64,000 bases of DNA from Tectiglobus sp965223355 (GCA_965223355.1 CBDCWE010000003.1:186001-250000), one strand, 5' to 3'. Positions 15,956-24,648 are shown, numbered from the stretch's first letter. The notes: generated from the letters alone by a model not told the origin. Translations and numbers: made by a program.

Positions 15956-18900
15956 GCCCGGCCGCTGCCGCGCCCGTAGCTCGGGCTTATCTGATAGACA
16001 ATGCAGCGAACGGCCGCCGGCTGTGTACCAAAATCCGCGGTTTGCTCCGCGCTTTGATAGGTTGTACTTGGCGATGTCGTCGAAATCGTGCGCACCACCC
16101 TGGGGCCGTTCAAGATATCGACCTCGTAGCGCTCGTGCGTCTCCCCGAGCGGCACTTCGATCAGTTCCCACGAATCGCCGCCCGACCTGGTCCGCCGCAC
16201 CCACGACAATTTGAGATCACCCCCGGCGGCGCGCACACCGCGCACGTGCACCGGGCTGAGCGGGCGCCGACCAAGGCCCCGGAAGGCATGCCGGCGCGCG
16301 GCGTATGACGGGTGGGCGATGTCGCGATGGGCCGGCCCGTAACGCCAGTTGAGCGGCAGTTGCAGTTGGCCCGGCGCCAGATCAAGCCGCACGAGCGTCG
16401 CGTTGAGCAGCACGAACGGTGCCCCGCTGGCAACGCCGGCCGCACGCATCGCACCTTCCGTCCCGGCCTGGCCGCGCAACAGCCCACGCAACTCGTAGGT
16501 CAAGGTGTCGACCAGCGTTGCGGTCTCGAACTGCAGGACTTCCCATTCACCGTCCGCATTGGCGATCGCTGCCGCATTGCCGCCGCCGAGCACCTTCGCC
16601 GCCGTCGCCGAATGCAACGCCCCGCTGTGCAGCTTGACCCGCACTGTCGTCGCCCGGTCCCAGCGGCCTTCCGGGCCGGCCGGCAGCGCCGATTGGGTCA
16701 AACCGATGGTCGCAGACACCCGCGCCGCACCGGCGTGGGTATAGCCGGCGCTATCGGATGACTGGTGGAGCGCCAGGCTGCCGGGCCACGGCGCCTGCGC
16801 CAGTGCCACATATCCGGCCGTTTCCGGCTCATCGCCACGCAACAACGGCAAATCCATGAAATGAGCCGTGGCCTGTCCGGCAACAACGGCCGCCGGCACC
16901 ACGGGCGCGCGCTGCGGCAGCCCGGCGCTGCGCGCATAAACATCAAGGTCGATGCTGCGCGCTTCGATGTCGCGACTGCCGCGGTCGCCAATCCCGGTAA
17001 TCCGGTAGGCCCGGCTGCGACCGTTGACCCGGACGTCGACCAGATCACCCGGCTCGACGGCAATCCGGCTCGGCGGCAGCACGAACCGGGCGGTATCGCG
17101 CGCAGCCCACGTTTCATGCAGCCAGCTTTCGCTGATGCCGGTTGCCTGGTCATCATCGAGCATGATGGCAAGATCGGCCTGCGCGACGCGCGTACTGGCG
17201 CCGACCGACCGGCGCGCTTCGCTGACGGCCGGGCGATAGTCACCAATCGCGGACACATAGCGCACCTTGGCGGCGGCCGGCAGTTCCGTTTCCTGGCCGC
17301 GGGTGCGGGTGATCAAGGCGTCTTTCGGGCGCTCCTCGACCACGGCATCGGGCTCCAACGTCAGGGCGAACGTGCCGCGATCACGGTGGCGCAGCGTGAT
17401 CATCCCGCCGCTCTCGACGGCATCGAAAAAGAACGCGAGCTCCAACGGCTGCAGGGCATCACGCGCCGCCATGATCCGGTCGACGACATAACCCGGCACC
17501 ATCCCTTCAAGACGCGAGGCATCGAAGTTGGCGAAACCGCGATCCGTCAGGATGCGGTGCACGGTTGCAGCGAGCGGACCGCTGGCCAAGCGGCCGTTGA
17601 GCCAGTGCCCGTAGCGCCAGTTCGGCGCATCGCCCCAGGTCGCCTCATCGAGCGGAAACGCCGGAAACGGCCGCGCATCCCAGGCATAGAGATAGATCCG
17701 CGAAACATCGATCATTCTGCCGCCATAGACCGCTGAAACCGGGTTGAGCCCGTCGACATAACCGGCGTGATCGGGATCGAGCCCTTCGATCAGTGCCTGC
17801 AGATAGCGCCGCTGCATATAGTCGTCGCGGCGTTGGCGGGCATAGTAGGGCAGCGCGCTCTCGGAACTCTTTGGATCATAAAAGACGTTCGGCTGGTTCG
17901 CGCCCTTGTCGACCGCCGGACAGCCGGTCTCCATGATCCAGATCGGTTTTGACTGCGGCCGCCATGCGGTTGGCGTTGCAGCCTCGCGGCCGCCGGGCCG
18001 GTTGTAGTGGACGTTCTGCCACCACGATTTCACATCCTTGTAGCGAAACACCCAGGGCTTGCCTGCACCATCCGTAATCGGCGATCTGACCTGGTTATCG
18101 CGATCGCGGCTACTGGCGTAATACCAGTCATAGCCTTCGCCGCCGGCAATGTTGGACTTGAGATAGTCGAGGTCGTAGATCGACTGCGCGTGCTCGGCGT
18201 CGCGATGGGCGCTGCCCGCGCGCCAGTCCGACAGCGGCCAATAAAGATCGATACCGATCGCATCGATATCGCGGGACGCCCACAGCGGATCGAGATGAAA
18301 GTGAACATCGCCGCTGCCGTCCGCCGGCTGGTGGCCGAAATACTCGGACCAGTCGGCCGCGTAGGTCACTTTGGTTGCGCGACCGAGCACCGACTTGACG
18401 TCGGCGGCCAACTGCACGAGCGCGTCGACGAACGGATAATTGGATCGGCGGTCGCGCACCCAGGTCAGACCGCGCAACTCGGTTCCGATCAGGAATGTAT
18501 CAACGCCGCCGGCGGCCCTCGCCAGAAACGCATGGTGCAGCACGAACCGCCGGAACGACCATTCCGCCGGCCCGCTGTAGTGCACGGTGTTGTTTGCAAC
18601 GGCAAAGTCGCGAACCGCGGCCGTCCCGACAAACCGCGAAATCTGGGTTGCCGCGGCCGCTGACTTGTCGGGCGAGCCGGCGACACCCGGCGCCGGATGA
18701 CAGGTGATCCGCCCACGCCACGGATAGGGCGGCTGCGCGCGGCCCGCCACATAGGGATCGGCGAGCCCGTTGCCGGGCGCCACGTCCATCAGGATGAACG
18801 GCGTCAGTGCCACCGCGATGCCGCGCGCCTTGAGGTCCTTGATGGCCGCAATGACGGTTTGGTCGGAGGGTGTGCCGCCGTAGGCCGGCCGCCCATCGCG

Positions 18901-19908
18901 TGTGCTGACGACGTAGGCAGCGGCCCGGGTTTGGCCGCCAACGCGCCACGACAACGGCCGCGTCCGTTTGCTGGTGCCCTCGACGCCGGGCCGGATCCGG
19001 CAGTGGCCGGCGCGAAGATCCGTGCCAAACCAGCTCACCACCAGCGAGCAGTTCGCAACGTTCGCCAACGTCGCCTGCATTTGATCGATCGATGCCGCCC
19101 AATTGGTTTCGGCAAGACGGGTGTTGACGTTCTCGGGCAGCTGTTCGCCGCCGGCACCGTTGCGGGTCACCTGTTCGCCGGCATAAACGAACTCGCCGGC
19201 GCCCGGGATGATCACGGTGCCACGGACCTGGTCGGCGAAATCATCGACCGCCCGGAACACCTCGAACGACAATTGCGGCAGACGGTTGCCGAACGCCGCC
19301 AGCGCCAGGCGCTCGAAAACGACGTAGGCAACACCGCGAAAGGCCGGCGCGTTGTCGGCTCCTTCCCGGGCCGCGATCAGTGCGTCCGCGGATTGTGTTT
19401 CAGTGCCCCGATAGAAGCGGTACGTGACATTGGTCAGATCAAGTTCGGCGCCGTCGGCCCAGATCCGCTCCAGGTAGGAAACCTCTCCTTCGCAAATCGC
19501 GACGGCGATGTTGGCAAAGTAAGAATAGCTGATCTGCGTCGCGCCGCCACCGCCCGAGCCGCCGCCGCCGCCCTTGCCGGACCCGCCGACTTCCTCGGTT
19601 GTCGCTACCTCCTCGTGATCCGTCGCCCAAATCACCTGCCCACCGAGCCGCGCGCGACCATAGAGCCGGGCCAGTGCGGCACCTTCGCTCGAGGCCATGA
19701 CGCGCAGGTCACTGAGCCGCGGGCCCTCGACCGTGCGGCTCTGGCCCGAGCCACCGAACAGCGCCTGATCGACGAGCCCGCCGGCGAGCGCGCCCACCTG
19801 AGACCCGATCGTCGCGCCGGCAATGGTCGTCCCAAACAGCGTAATGCCGGACGGCAGCAGCGCTGAACCGGCCGCAGCGCCGGCCGCCGAAAGTGCAAGT
19901 GTCGCCAT
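15943..19908 (-). CDS. GTA tail-tip/host-specificity multidomain protein (g15, baseplate megatron)
   Basis: At 1321 residues this matches the size and composition of RcGTA gp15. It begins with a Gly/Ala-rich hydrophobic segment and a poly-Gly linker (about 95-110). A TIM-barrel glycohydrolase-like domain occupies about 400-720 (VTYAADWSEYFGHQPADGSG, DLYWPLSDWR, PIWIMETGCPAVDKG). Phage-tail adaptor modules of the Phage-tail_3 type follow. In RcGTA this protein forms the central tail hub and host-contact device. It is the last gene of the cluster. The 184-bp gap before it holds a 15-bp minisatellite, so coupling to g14 is looser than between other genes here. Confidence 0.93.
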   Translation of the reverse strand: MATLALSAAGAAAGSALLPSGITLFGTTIAGATIGSQVGALAGGLVDQALFGGSGQSRTVEGPRLSDLRVMASSEGAALARLYGRARLGGQVIWATDHEEVATTEEVGGSGKGGGGGSGGGGATQISYSYFANIAVAICEGEVSYLERIWADGAELDLTNVTYRFYRGTETQSADALIAAREGADNAPAFRGVAYVVFERLALAAFGNRLPQLSFEVFRAVDDFADQVRGTVIIPGAGEFVYAGEQVTRNGAGGEQLPENVNTRLAETNWAASIDQMQATLANVANCSLVVSWFGTDLRAGHCRIRPGVEGTSKRTRPLSWRVGGQTRAAAYVVSTRDGRPAYGGTPSDQTVIAAIKDLKARGIAVALTPFILMDVAPGNGLADPYVAGRAQPPYPWRGRITCHPAPGVAGSPDKSAAAATQISRFVGTAAVRDFAVANNTVHYSGPAEWSFRRFVLHHAFLARAAGGVDTFLIGTELRGLTWVRDRRSNYPFVDALVQLAADVKSVLGRATKVTYAADWSEYFGHQPADGSGDVHFHLDPLWASRDIDAIGIDLYWPLSDWRAGSAHRDAEHAQSIYDLDYLKSNIAGGEGYDWYYASSRDRDNQVRSPITDGAGKPWVFRYKDVKSWWQNVHYNRPGGREAATPTAWRPQSKPIWIMETGCPAVDKGANQPNVFYDPKSSESALPYYARQRRDDYMQRRYLQALIEGLDPDHAGYVDGLNPVSAVYGGRMIDVSRIYLYAWDARPFPAFPLDEATWGDAPNWRYGHWLNGRLASGPLAATVHRILTDRGFANFDASRLEGMVPGYVVDRIMAARDALQPLELAFFFDAVESGGMITLRHRDRGTFALTLEPDAVVEERPKDALITRTRGQETELPAAAKVRYVSAIGDYRPAVSEARRSVGASTRVAQADLAIMLDDDQATGISESWLHETWAARDTARFVLPPSRIAVEPGDLVDVRVNGRSRAYRITGIGDRGSRDIEARSIDLDVYARSAGLPQRAPVVPAAVVAGQATAHFMDLPLLRGDEPETAGYVALAQAPWPGSLALHQSSDSAGYTHAGAARVSATIGLTQSALPAGPEGRWDRATTVRVKLHSGALHSATAAKVLGGGNAAAIANADGEWEVLQFETATLVDTLTYELRGLLRGQAGTEGAMRAAGVASGAPFVLLNATLVRLDLAPGQLQLPLNWRYGPAHRDIAHPSYAARRHAFRGLGRRPLSPVHVRGVRAAGGDLKLSWVRRTRSGGDSWELIEVPLGETHERYEVDILNGPRVVRTISTTSPSTTYQSAEQTADFGTQPAAVRCIVYQISPSYGRGSGRAATV

Positions 19909-19934
19909 GATCGTCGCTTTTCCGAACGATTGCT

Positions 19935-20040
19935 GTTTCGATCCGTTCCGCCCAGACCGTTCCGCCCAGGCCGTTTCTGCTCAGACCGTTGCCGCCCCGG
20001 CCGTTTCCGCCTATGCCGTCTCCGGCGATGCCGTCTCCGC
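19935..20040. repeat. 15-bp minisatellite between GTA g14 and g15
   Basis: On the minus strand, about six degenerate units of 15 nt, each of the pattern AACGGCxxxGGCGGA, run in tandem, with the last units shortened to 14. If translated in one frame they would read as NGxGG pentapeptides. The array lies in the 184-bp non-coding gap between g14 and g15. Confidence 0.75.
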
Positions 20041-20092
20041 TTTTCGAGCGGCATCACAGCGCCGGCCCGCGCCCGCCGGCACCGGCGGCGGG

Positions 20093-20542
20093 TCACATGG
20101 CGCGACCGGGAAACGCGAAGACGCCGGCAATGCGGCGGCGCCACCACGGCACCAGTTTGGCCTCGACGACGCCGCTGCCTTCGTAGGCGTGGACCATGCT
20201 GGCGGCGCCGACCATGATGCCGGCGTGCTTGGCCGGCAGGTACGCGCGAAACCGGAACAGGACCAAATCGCCCGGCCGGCCCGCATCGCGATCGCGTTCG
20301 GCCAGATGCCGACGGGCGGCGCCAAGCAGCGTCTCGCACCGCGTCGCCTCGGCCCAATCGGGCGAATAGGCCGGCGGCAATTCCGGCTCATGGCCGTAGA
20401 ACTCGCGCCAGACGCCGCGCACCAGACCGAGACAGTCGGCGCCAATACCGCGAACGCTGGCCTGGTGATGATAGGGCGTGCCGATCCATGATCGCGCCAG
20501 CGCCACGATCCGCGCGCGGTCCGCTGCCGACGGCGCAATCAC
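20093..20542 (-). CDS. GTA NlpC/P60 peptidase (g14)
   Basis: The start is a GTG at 20542 overlapping the g13 stop in GTGA, with GGAGG 6 nt upstream; this gives 149 residues. The NlpC/P60 fold is seen in GIGADCLGLVRGVW (nucleophile C37) and the catalytic His in YLPAKHAGIMVG (H106). It matches the phage/GTA cell-wall peptidase family. In RcGTA, g14 helps the particle cross the recipient's peptidoglycan. The 4-bp overlap implies coupled translation with g13. Confidence 0.93.
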   Translation of the reverse strand: MIAPSAADRARIVALARSWIGTPYHHQASVRGIGADCLGLVRGVWREFYGHEPELPPAYSPDWAEATRCETLLGAARRHLAERDRDAGRPGDLVLFRFRAYLPAKHAGIMVGAASMVHAYEGSGVVEAKLVPWWRRRIAGVFAFPGRAM

Positions 20543-21402
20543 GTCGGCCTCCGCACGTAGGATGTCACGAAGTCGCTGCCCGGCATGTGCGGGAACCCGC
20601 GGAAGTTCACGACATTTGCAAATTTGGTCCGGCAGGTCGCCAGCATCTTGTCGCAACCGGCGGTCACGGTGACGCCATCGCCGAGCGCCACCGCCGCCAC
20701 CGGGGCCTGCCAGAGATGAATGGCATGGCCGCCGGCGACCGGGTCGTGGGCGCGGACTTCGAACGACACATCGCGGTTGGCACCGCTTTGAAACCGCAAC
20801 AGCCCGCGATCGAACCACCGCGGCGCAAATGCGCCAAGTCCGGCAACCACAAACCGGTGACCGTCGATGATCTCACCAACCGTGCCGCGGCCTTGAAACC
20901 GCGGCGTTGCAAGTCTCACCTGGCAGCGCCGGTCACCGAGCTGTGCATCGCAGGCGTATTGAAACATCCGCCCCTGCGGCTGTTGCAGATAATGTGCAAG
21001 CCCGCGCACCTCCGCCGTGAACGCCTGATCGGCGCGGCGCACTTCGCCAAGGCTGCCGGCACGCATCAGCACGCGCTGCGCCGGGTCCTGCCAGTTGACG
21101 CGAAAGATCTCGACTTTGGCATCATCGTAGATGCCGGACAGCAGGTCGCCCTCCTCGAGCCGCTCGGACGTGATCGCGCCGGCAACATCGAGATCATCGA
21201 CGTTGAGGCCGATGGTGTCCTTCAGCTCGCTGGCCGTGAAGCCGGTCGTCGCCTCGAACTCGGTGCCGTCGAAATTGAGGCCGCGATCGTGATCGGTAAA
21301 GCCAAGGACCACCCCGTCACGCCGCGTCAGCCGCCAGCACCAGCACATGGTCGTGGCGCCGCCGGCCAGGTACCCGGCCAAGCCGCTCGGCAACGTCTTC
21401 AT
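20539..21402 (-). CDS. GTA tail hub protein g13 (DUF2163/BR0599 family)
   Basis: The 287-residue protein has the DUF2163 signature: an N-terminal region ATTMCWCWRLTRRDGVVLGFTD and a C-terminal Cys-containing segment (VTVTAGCDKMLATCRTKFAN, FRGFPHMPGSDF). In GTAs and related siphophages this protein belongs to the tail hub. Start and stop overlap g12 and g14 by 4 bp each (ATGA and GTGA), as in a tightly coupled operon. The four cysteines at about 240-265 resemble the Fe-S-associated cluster of the family; that ligand role is inference. Confidence 0.93.
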   Translation of the reverse strand: MKTLPSGLAGYLAGGATTMCWCWRLTRRDGVVLGFTDHDRGLNFDGTEFEATTGFTASELKDTIGLNVDDLDVAGAITSERLEEGDLLSGIYDDAKVEIFRVNWQDPAQRVLMRAGSLGEVRRADQAFTAEVRGLAHYLQQPQGRMFQYACDAQLGDRRCQVRLATPRFQGRGTVGEIIDGHRFVVAGLGAFAPRWFDRGLLRFQSGANRDVSFEVRAHDPVAGGHAIHLWQAPVAAVALGDGVTVTAGCDKMLATCRTKFANVVNFRGFPHMPGSDFVTSYVRRPT

Positions 21403-22037
21403 AGCCGCACCTCGACGATCGGAATTGAGGGAATGGCGCCGTGCCGGAAGCCCTGCACGTTGACGTCGAACCGGTCGGTATCAAAGCGCACCGGCACGTC
21501 GAACTCGTAGCCGGCCGTGACCGGTTGTCCCGGAGCCGGCTCGCGACCGGCCAGAAACGTCACGGCGCCGGTTGCGGTGTCGACCCCGAAGTCGGTACCG
21601 CTGACCTGGGCGACGCCGCCAACGCCGATCACCACCGTGCCCGCGACCGGTTTCGCAATCCTGCGGACCCACGGTGCGTGAGCCTGACCGTAGGTTTTGA
21701 TCAGTTGGAACCGGCTGGTCGCCCCGTTACCCGTCCCGATCACCTGGTCCGTCGCCGCCGGCGTGCCTTCGGGCCCGCACGATTTCCAGTCGGTCGGATC
21801 GCGCCATCGAAAACCGTAGAGTTTGCCGCGGCGCTCTTCGAAAAACGCGATCACGGCATGCAGATCATCGAGCGATTTGATGCCGTAGCCGGCGTTGTAA
21901 ACGCGCCGTGAGTCGGCCCAGCGCGCGTTGCGCTCTTCGTGGCCCGACCCAAGCACGACAACTTCGGTGCGCCGCTCCGGCCCGCCGGCCGCGCCGCGCG
22001 CGATCTCGATCGGAAACCGCACCTCGTGGAAATTCAT
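21399..22037 (-). CDS. GTA distal tail protein g12 (DUF2460 family)
   Basis: The 212-residue protein matches the DUF2460/TIGR02217 family: N-terminal FHEVRFPIEIARGAAGGPER, then a conserved core with RNARWADSRRVYNAGYGIKS and FFEERRGKLYGFRWRDPTDW. These proteins form the distal tail ring that joins tube to hub. GGGAG precedes the ATG by 8 nt, and the stop overlaps the g13 start by 4 bp. Confidence 0.93.
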   Translation of the reverse strand: MNFHEVRFPIEIARGAAGGPERRTEVVVLGSGHEERNARWADSRRVYNAGYGIKSLDDLHAVIAFFEERRGKLYGFRWRDPTDWKSCGPEGTPAATDQVIGTGNGATSRFQLIKTYGQAHAPWVRRIAKPVAGTVVIGVGGVAQVSGTDFGVDTATGAVTFLAGREPAPGQPVTAGYEFDVPVRFDTDRFDVNVQGFRHGAIPSIPIVEVRL

Positions 22038-22072
22038 GATCTGCTCCCGCTGGCAGGCTCGACGGTGATCGC

Positions 22073-22687
22073 TCAGAGCACCCGCTGACCGCGCGACACC
22101 GCCCGCGCCAGCATCGCTGCAACCTGCGTTTCGGAGCGCGTGAAGCTGTCGGCATCGGGCGCCGACACATTGAAGGTAATCGCAACGCCGCCACCGCCTG
22201 CCGCGGCAACACCGAGCCGGCCGTCGGAGCCGCGCCGCAACGGCATAATCGCCTCGGCGCCGGCCTCTCCGATCACGCCGCTGCGCCCGCCGGCAAGCGG
22301 AAAGTAGGCGGGACTGGCCACTACCCCGCCCGCTGCGAACGGCACCGGCTTGACGGCTGCACCGGCGCCGGCCGTCTTCGCCTTGGGCACGCCCAGGAAG
22401 CCGCCCACGACGTCCTTGAACAACGAATTAATGCCATCTTCGAGCGGCTTGAAGGCTGCGCTGAGTGCAATCTGCGACAGCTTTTGGCCCAGCGTTTTGA
22501 GGCTGTGGCCGAGCGACTTGAGAACGCCGTCAAAGCCGCGCCCGCGCACCGTCAGGCCATCGAATGCCGTCATCATGGATTTGGTGAATTCCTGCCCGGC
22601 CTTGAGCATTTCCGCCAGCTGGGCCTTCAGTGGATCCGTATCGGCGTTGACTTTGACGTTACATTCGCCCTGTTGGTCTGCCATCAT
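22073..22687 (-). CDS. GTA tail tape measure protein (g11, short form)
   Basis: This 204-residue protein is of the small GTA tape-measure type. An amphipathic helical N-terminus (DTDPLKAQLAEMLKAGQEF) leads to a hydrophobic middle (SQIALSAAFKPLEDGINSLF) and the conserved C-terminal motif PFAAGGVVASPAYFPL...GVIGEAGAEAIMPL. The ATG lies 18 nt after the stop of the frameshifted chaperone frame. The short length fits the short tail of GTA particles. Confidence 0.9.
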   Translation of the reverse strand: MMADQQGECNVKVNADTDPLKAQLAEMLKAGQEFTKSMMTAFDGLTVRGRGFDGVLKSLGHSLKTLGQKLSQIALSAAFKPLEDGINSLFKDVVGGFLGVPKAKTAGAGAAVKPVPFAAGGVVASPAYFPLAGGRSGVIGEAGAEAIMPLRRGSDGRLGVAAAGGGGVAITFNVSAPDADSFTRSETQVAAMLARAVSRGQRVL

Positions 22688-22704
22688 CTCGCTCGCAAGG
22701 TTGC

Positions 22705-22902
22705 CTACGATTCATCTGATTCATTCGTTTCGTCAGGGAAGCGGTCCATCAGGGCCTGCAACTGCACGCGGTCCGGCGGCGTTAGGACGTCCACCGAAAG
22801 TGCCCGGCCGATCAGCGCCAGTTCGCGCGGCGTCGTCTGCCAGAATTCGGTCGGCGACAGTCCCAGCACGGCAAAGCACAAGTGCGCTACGTCGTGCCAG
22901 GG
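22705..22902 (-). CDS. GTA tail assembly chaperone g10.1, reached by -1 frameshift from g10
   Basis: The -1 frame after position 22902 encodes 65 residues, beginning PWHDVAHLCFAVLGLSPTEF and ending RFPDETNESDES. It carries the small tail-chaperone signature (SPTEFWQTTPRELALI) known as g10.1 in GTAs. It has no usable start of its own: going upstream in this frame a TAG is reached after about 20 codons with no ATG, GTG or TTG before the conserved region. The overlap with g10 contains a perfect slippery heptamer. I therefore read it as the C-terminal part of a 199-residue g10-g10.1 fusion, the lambda G/GT arrangement. Confidence 0.8.
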   Translation of the reverse strand, partial: PWHDVAHLCFAVLGLSPTEFWQTTPRELALIGRALSVDVLTPPDRVQLQALMDRFPDETNESDES

Positions 22903-23303
22903 AAAGGGACCGGGGTGCCCGCCTCCCGCGGCGCCGCATCGCTATCGCCCGCCGCCGCATTGGCATTGGTGCCGGCCGCCGCCGCATCGCCGGTGTCGCC
23001 GCCGAACGTTGCCGTGAGCAATTGCGCGATGATCGCGACATAGCCCGCGGCTCCGCCCTCGCACCGCATCCGGCCAACCTCGGCATCATCGACATCATGA
23101 CCGCCGCCACGCAAGCCGGCGGCGATAATCCGCACCGCGTCCTGCGATTTCAGACGGCCGCTCTCAAACCGGGCGGCCAGCGCCAACATATCGTCTTCGC
23201 CGAACGCCGCCTCCAGTTCCGCCAATGCGCCAAGCGTCAGGCACAGCCGATAGGTCTTGCCATCCAACCGCGCTTCGACTTCACCGCGATACTTGTTCAC
23301 CAT
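22887..23303 (-). CDS. GTA g10 protein (gene transfer agent family protein)
   Basis: This encodes 138 residues, with the conserved GTA g10 N-terminus (NKYRGEVEARLDGKTYRLCL, TLGALAELEAAFG). An Ala/Gly-rich tail ends in PFPGTT. By position and the frameshift it corresponds to the gpG-like tail-assembly component, with the longer g10-g10.1 form as gpGT. The gap to g9 is 252 bp and holds an R1 element, the only long interruption in this part of the operon. Confidence 0.9.
   Translation of the reverse strand: MVNKYRGEVEARLDGKTYRLCLTLGALAELEAAFGEDDMLALAARFESGRLKSQDAVRIIAAGLRGGGHDVDDAEVGRMRCEGGAAGYVAIIAQLLTATFGGDTGDAAAAGTNANAAAGDSDAAPREAGTPVPFPGTT
22902..22908 (-). other. Programmed -1 ribosomal frameshift heptamer
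   Basis: The sequence CCCTTTC is positioned as C-CCT-TTC in the g10 zero frame, the canonical X-XXY-YYZ layout. Pro and Phe tRNAs can both re-pair after slipping one base. The g10 stop is four codons further on, and the -1 frame continues directly into the conserved chaperone. Confidence 0.75.
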
Positions 23304-23423
23304 ATTGCAGTCCTTCGCGAGCTATGCGTGCGCGTGACCATCGATGCGCCCACCGCTAGTGGTCTCAATCGCTTAATCTTGGTCAAATCGACGCCAATGT
23401 GCCCGGATTTATGAGTTTGCAGC

Positions 23424-23559
23424 CTAGAGCAACCTGCCTTTATTCGGAATCGGAACGATCCCGAATAAAGGCAGGTTGCTCGCCTCTTAAGTGGCGATCA
23501 TCTTTGTGCTATAAGTTGGAACCGCAATAGCGGTTCCAACTTATAGCACGATGATCTAG
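23424..23559 (-). repeat. Dispersed palindromic element R1, copy 3 (inside the GTA operon)
   Basis: CTAG is present at both ends (23424-23427 and 23556-23559). In hairpin A both arms carry a matching change: TTTAAG becomes TATAAG and its partner CTTAAA becomes CTTATA, so pairing is preserved. Hairpin B here lacks the AAA/TTT bulge seen in other copies. The terminal CTA of the element is the stop codon (TAG on the minus strand) of g9. Confidence 0.93.
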
Positions 23560-23969
23560 CTCGCCTGGAACGCCAGTTGACCTGCCGATTCGAGGCCGAT
23601 CTCGAAGGCAAGCTCGCCGTCGTGGCGCCCGCTCAGCTCGAGATTGACAATCTGAAAGGCGCCGGTGATCTCGCCGAAGTCCGGCACCACGATCCGCCAA
23701 TTGCGAATGAGGCCATCAAAGAACACCTGGCGCATCGCGCGGTCGGTGGCGGCGTCCTTGAATATGCCGGCGCCGGTGATGCGTGCCGACTTAACGCCGG
23801 CGCCGGCCAGCAGCTCGCGCCATGCCCCCGCCGATTCCTGATGCGTGATATCGACGGTCTCCGAATTGAACGTGATCGATCGCGACCTGAGCCCGGCCAC
23901 GGTCGTGAACACGTTCGACCCGCCCGTGTCGATCTTGAGCAGCAGGTCCTTACCCTTTTGTGCCGCCAT
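23556..23969 (-). CDS. GTA major tail tube protein g9 (TP901-1 family)
   Basis: The start at 23969 (MAAQKGKDLLLKID) has AAGGAGA 8 nt upstream and is preferred to an earlier ATG at 23990; it gives 137 residues. The sequence is typical of the GTA/TP901-1 major tail protein: VFTTVAGLRSRSITFNSETV, ITHQESAGAWRELLAGAGVK and the C-terminal YAF-type beta strands. It polymerises into the tail tube. The last codon is followed directly by a TAG that lies in the terminal CTAG of an R1 repeat, so the natural stop may have been replaced by the repeat's own. Confidence 0.92.
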   Translation of the reverse strand: MAAQKGKDLLLKIDTGGSNVFTTVAGLRSRSITFNSETVDITHQESAGAWRELLAGAGVKSARITGAGIFKDAATDRAMRQVFFDGLIRNWRIVVPDFGEITGAFQIVNLELSGRHDGELAFEIGLESAGQLAFQAS

Positions 23970-24438
23970 TGGCGTTCTCCTTTTGATCAAGTCCGCCGGT
24001 CGGCGTGCCGCGCCGGCCCGGTCGCGCTACGACAACCGGTTCGGTGACCGCCCGAAAGCGCATCAGACCGCGCATCAGTTCGCCGTCGGCCTCGCGACGG
24101 GTCTCGGACAGTTCATGACGCAGGTTGACCAACCGATAGCCGGCCAGTGCCAACGTCTGGTCGTGCAGGCGCGCCCGGATCGCAGCGGCGATCGCCTGCA
24201 CCTGCTTGCCTCCGGCAGCATCCGACCAGACATGAAACGTCAGCGTATGCTCGTGACCGTCTTCATCGCCCGTCGACCAATCGCGCTCCGAGGTCTGGGC
24301 GATCGTGACGTAAGGGTAGCGCGAGCCGCGCGGTATGTGGTCGTAGACATGGCCGCCGCCCAACAGCCTGGTGAGATCCGCATCGCCGATCAGCGCCGCG
24401 TGGACCGCGCGCTGTAGCGCCCATCCCGCCGTCTCCAT
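23950..24438 (-). CDS. GTA tail terminator-like protein g8 (DUF3168)
   Basis: The 162-residue protein matches DUF3168: LQRAVHAALIGDADLTRLLG, VYDHIPRGSRYPYVTI, HTLTFHVWSDAAG. The family has a tail-completion (Gp17-like) fold at the head-proximal end of the tail tube. A poorly conserved tail of about 25 residues overlaps the start of g9 by 20 bp. Confidence 0.9.
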   Translation of the reverse strand: METAGWALQRAVHAALIGDADLTRLLGGGHVYDHIPRGSRYPYVTIAQTSERDWSTGDEDGHEHTLTFHVWSDAAGGKQVQAIAAAIRARLHDQTLALAGYRLVNLRHELSETRREADGELMRGLMRFRAVTEPVVVARPGRRGTPTGGLDQKENANGGTKG

Positions 24439-24441
24439 CGC

Positions 24442-24648
24442 TCAGTCCTCACGGTCCGGTTTGCGGTCGGTTTTTCCGAGCGCACGATCGAGCCGGTCGG
24501 CCAGCGGCGAGCGGCGCTGGCGCTGGCGCGCGGCGGTGATGCGTTCGCGCAGGCGCTCAAGCTCAGCGTCCGACACCTGCCGTGCCATACCGATTAGTGA
24601 CATTACCAGTTTCACGGCCCGATAACCGCGCAATAACAGACCAACCAT
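24442..24648 (-). CDS. Small basic helical protein between GTA g7 and g8
   Basis: The frame has 68 codons from an ATG at 24648 with AAGGG 9 nt upstream. It overlaps the end of g7 by 37 bp and stops 3 bp before g8. The product is a short hydrophobic start (LVMSLIGMA) then a charged helix (DAELERLRERITAARQRQRR). No family is recognised. The tight fit between two conserved genes argues that it is real; it is absent from the classical RcGTA gene order. A shorter start at 24603 is possible. Confidence 0.5.
   Translation of the reverse strand: MVGLLLRGYRAVKLVMSLIGMARQVSDAELERLRERITAARQRQRRSPLADRLDRALGKTDRKPDRED

Noticed and set aside
18697..19866. 389-codon plus-strand open frame
   Set aside because: Antisense shadow of GTA g15 with no domain; g15 has recognisable TIM-barrel and tail motifs.
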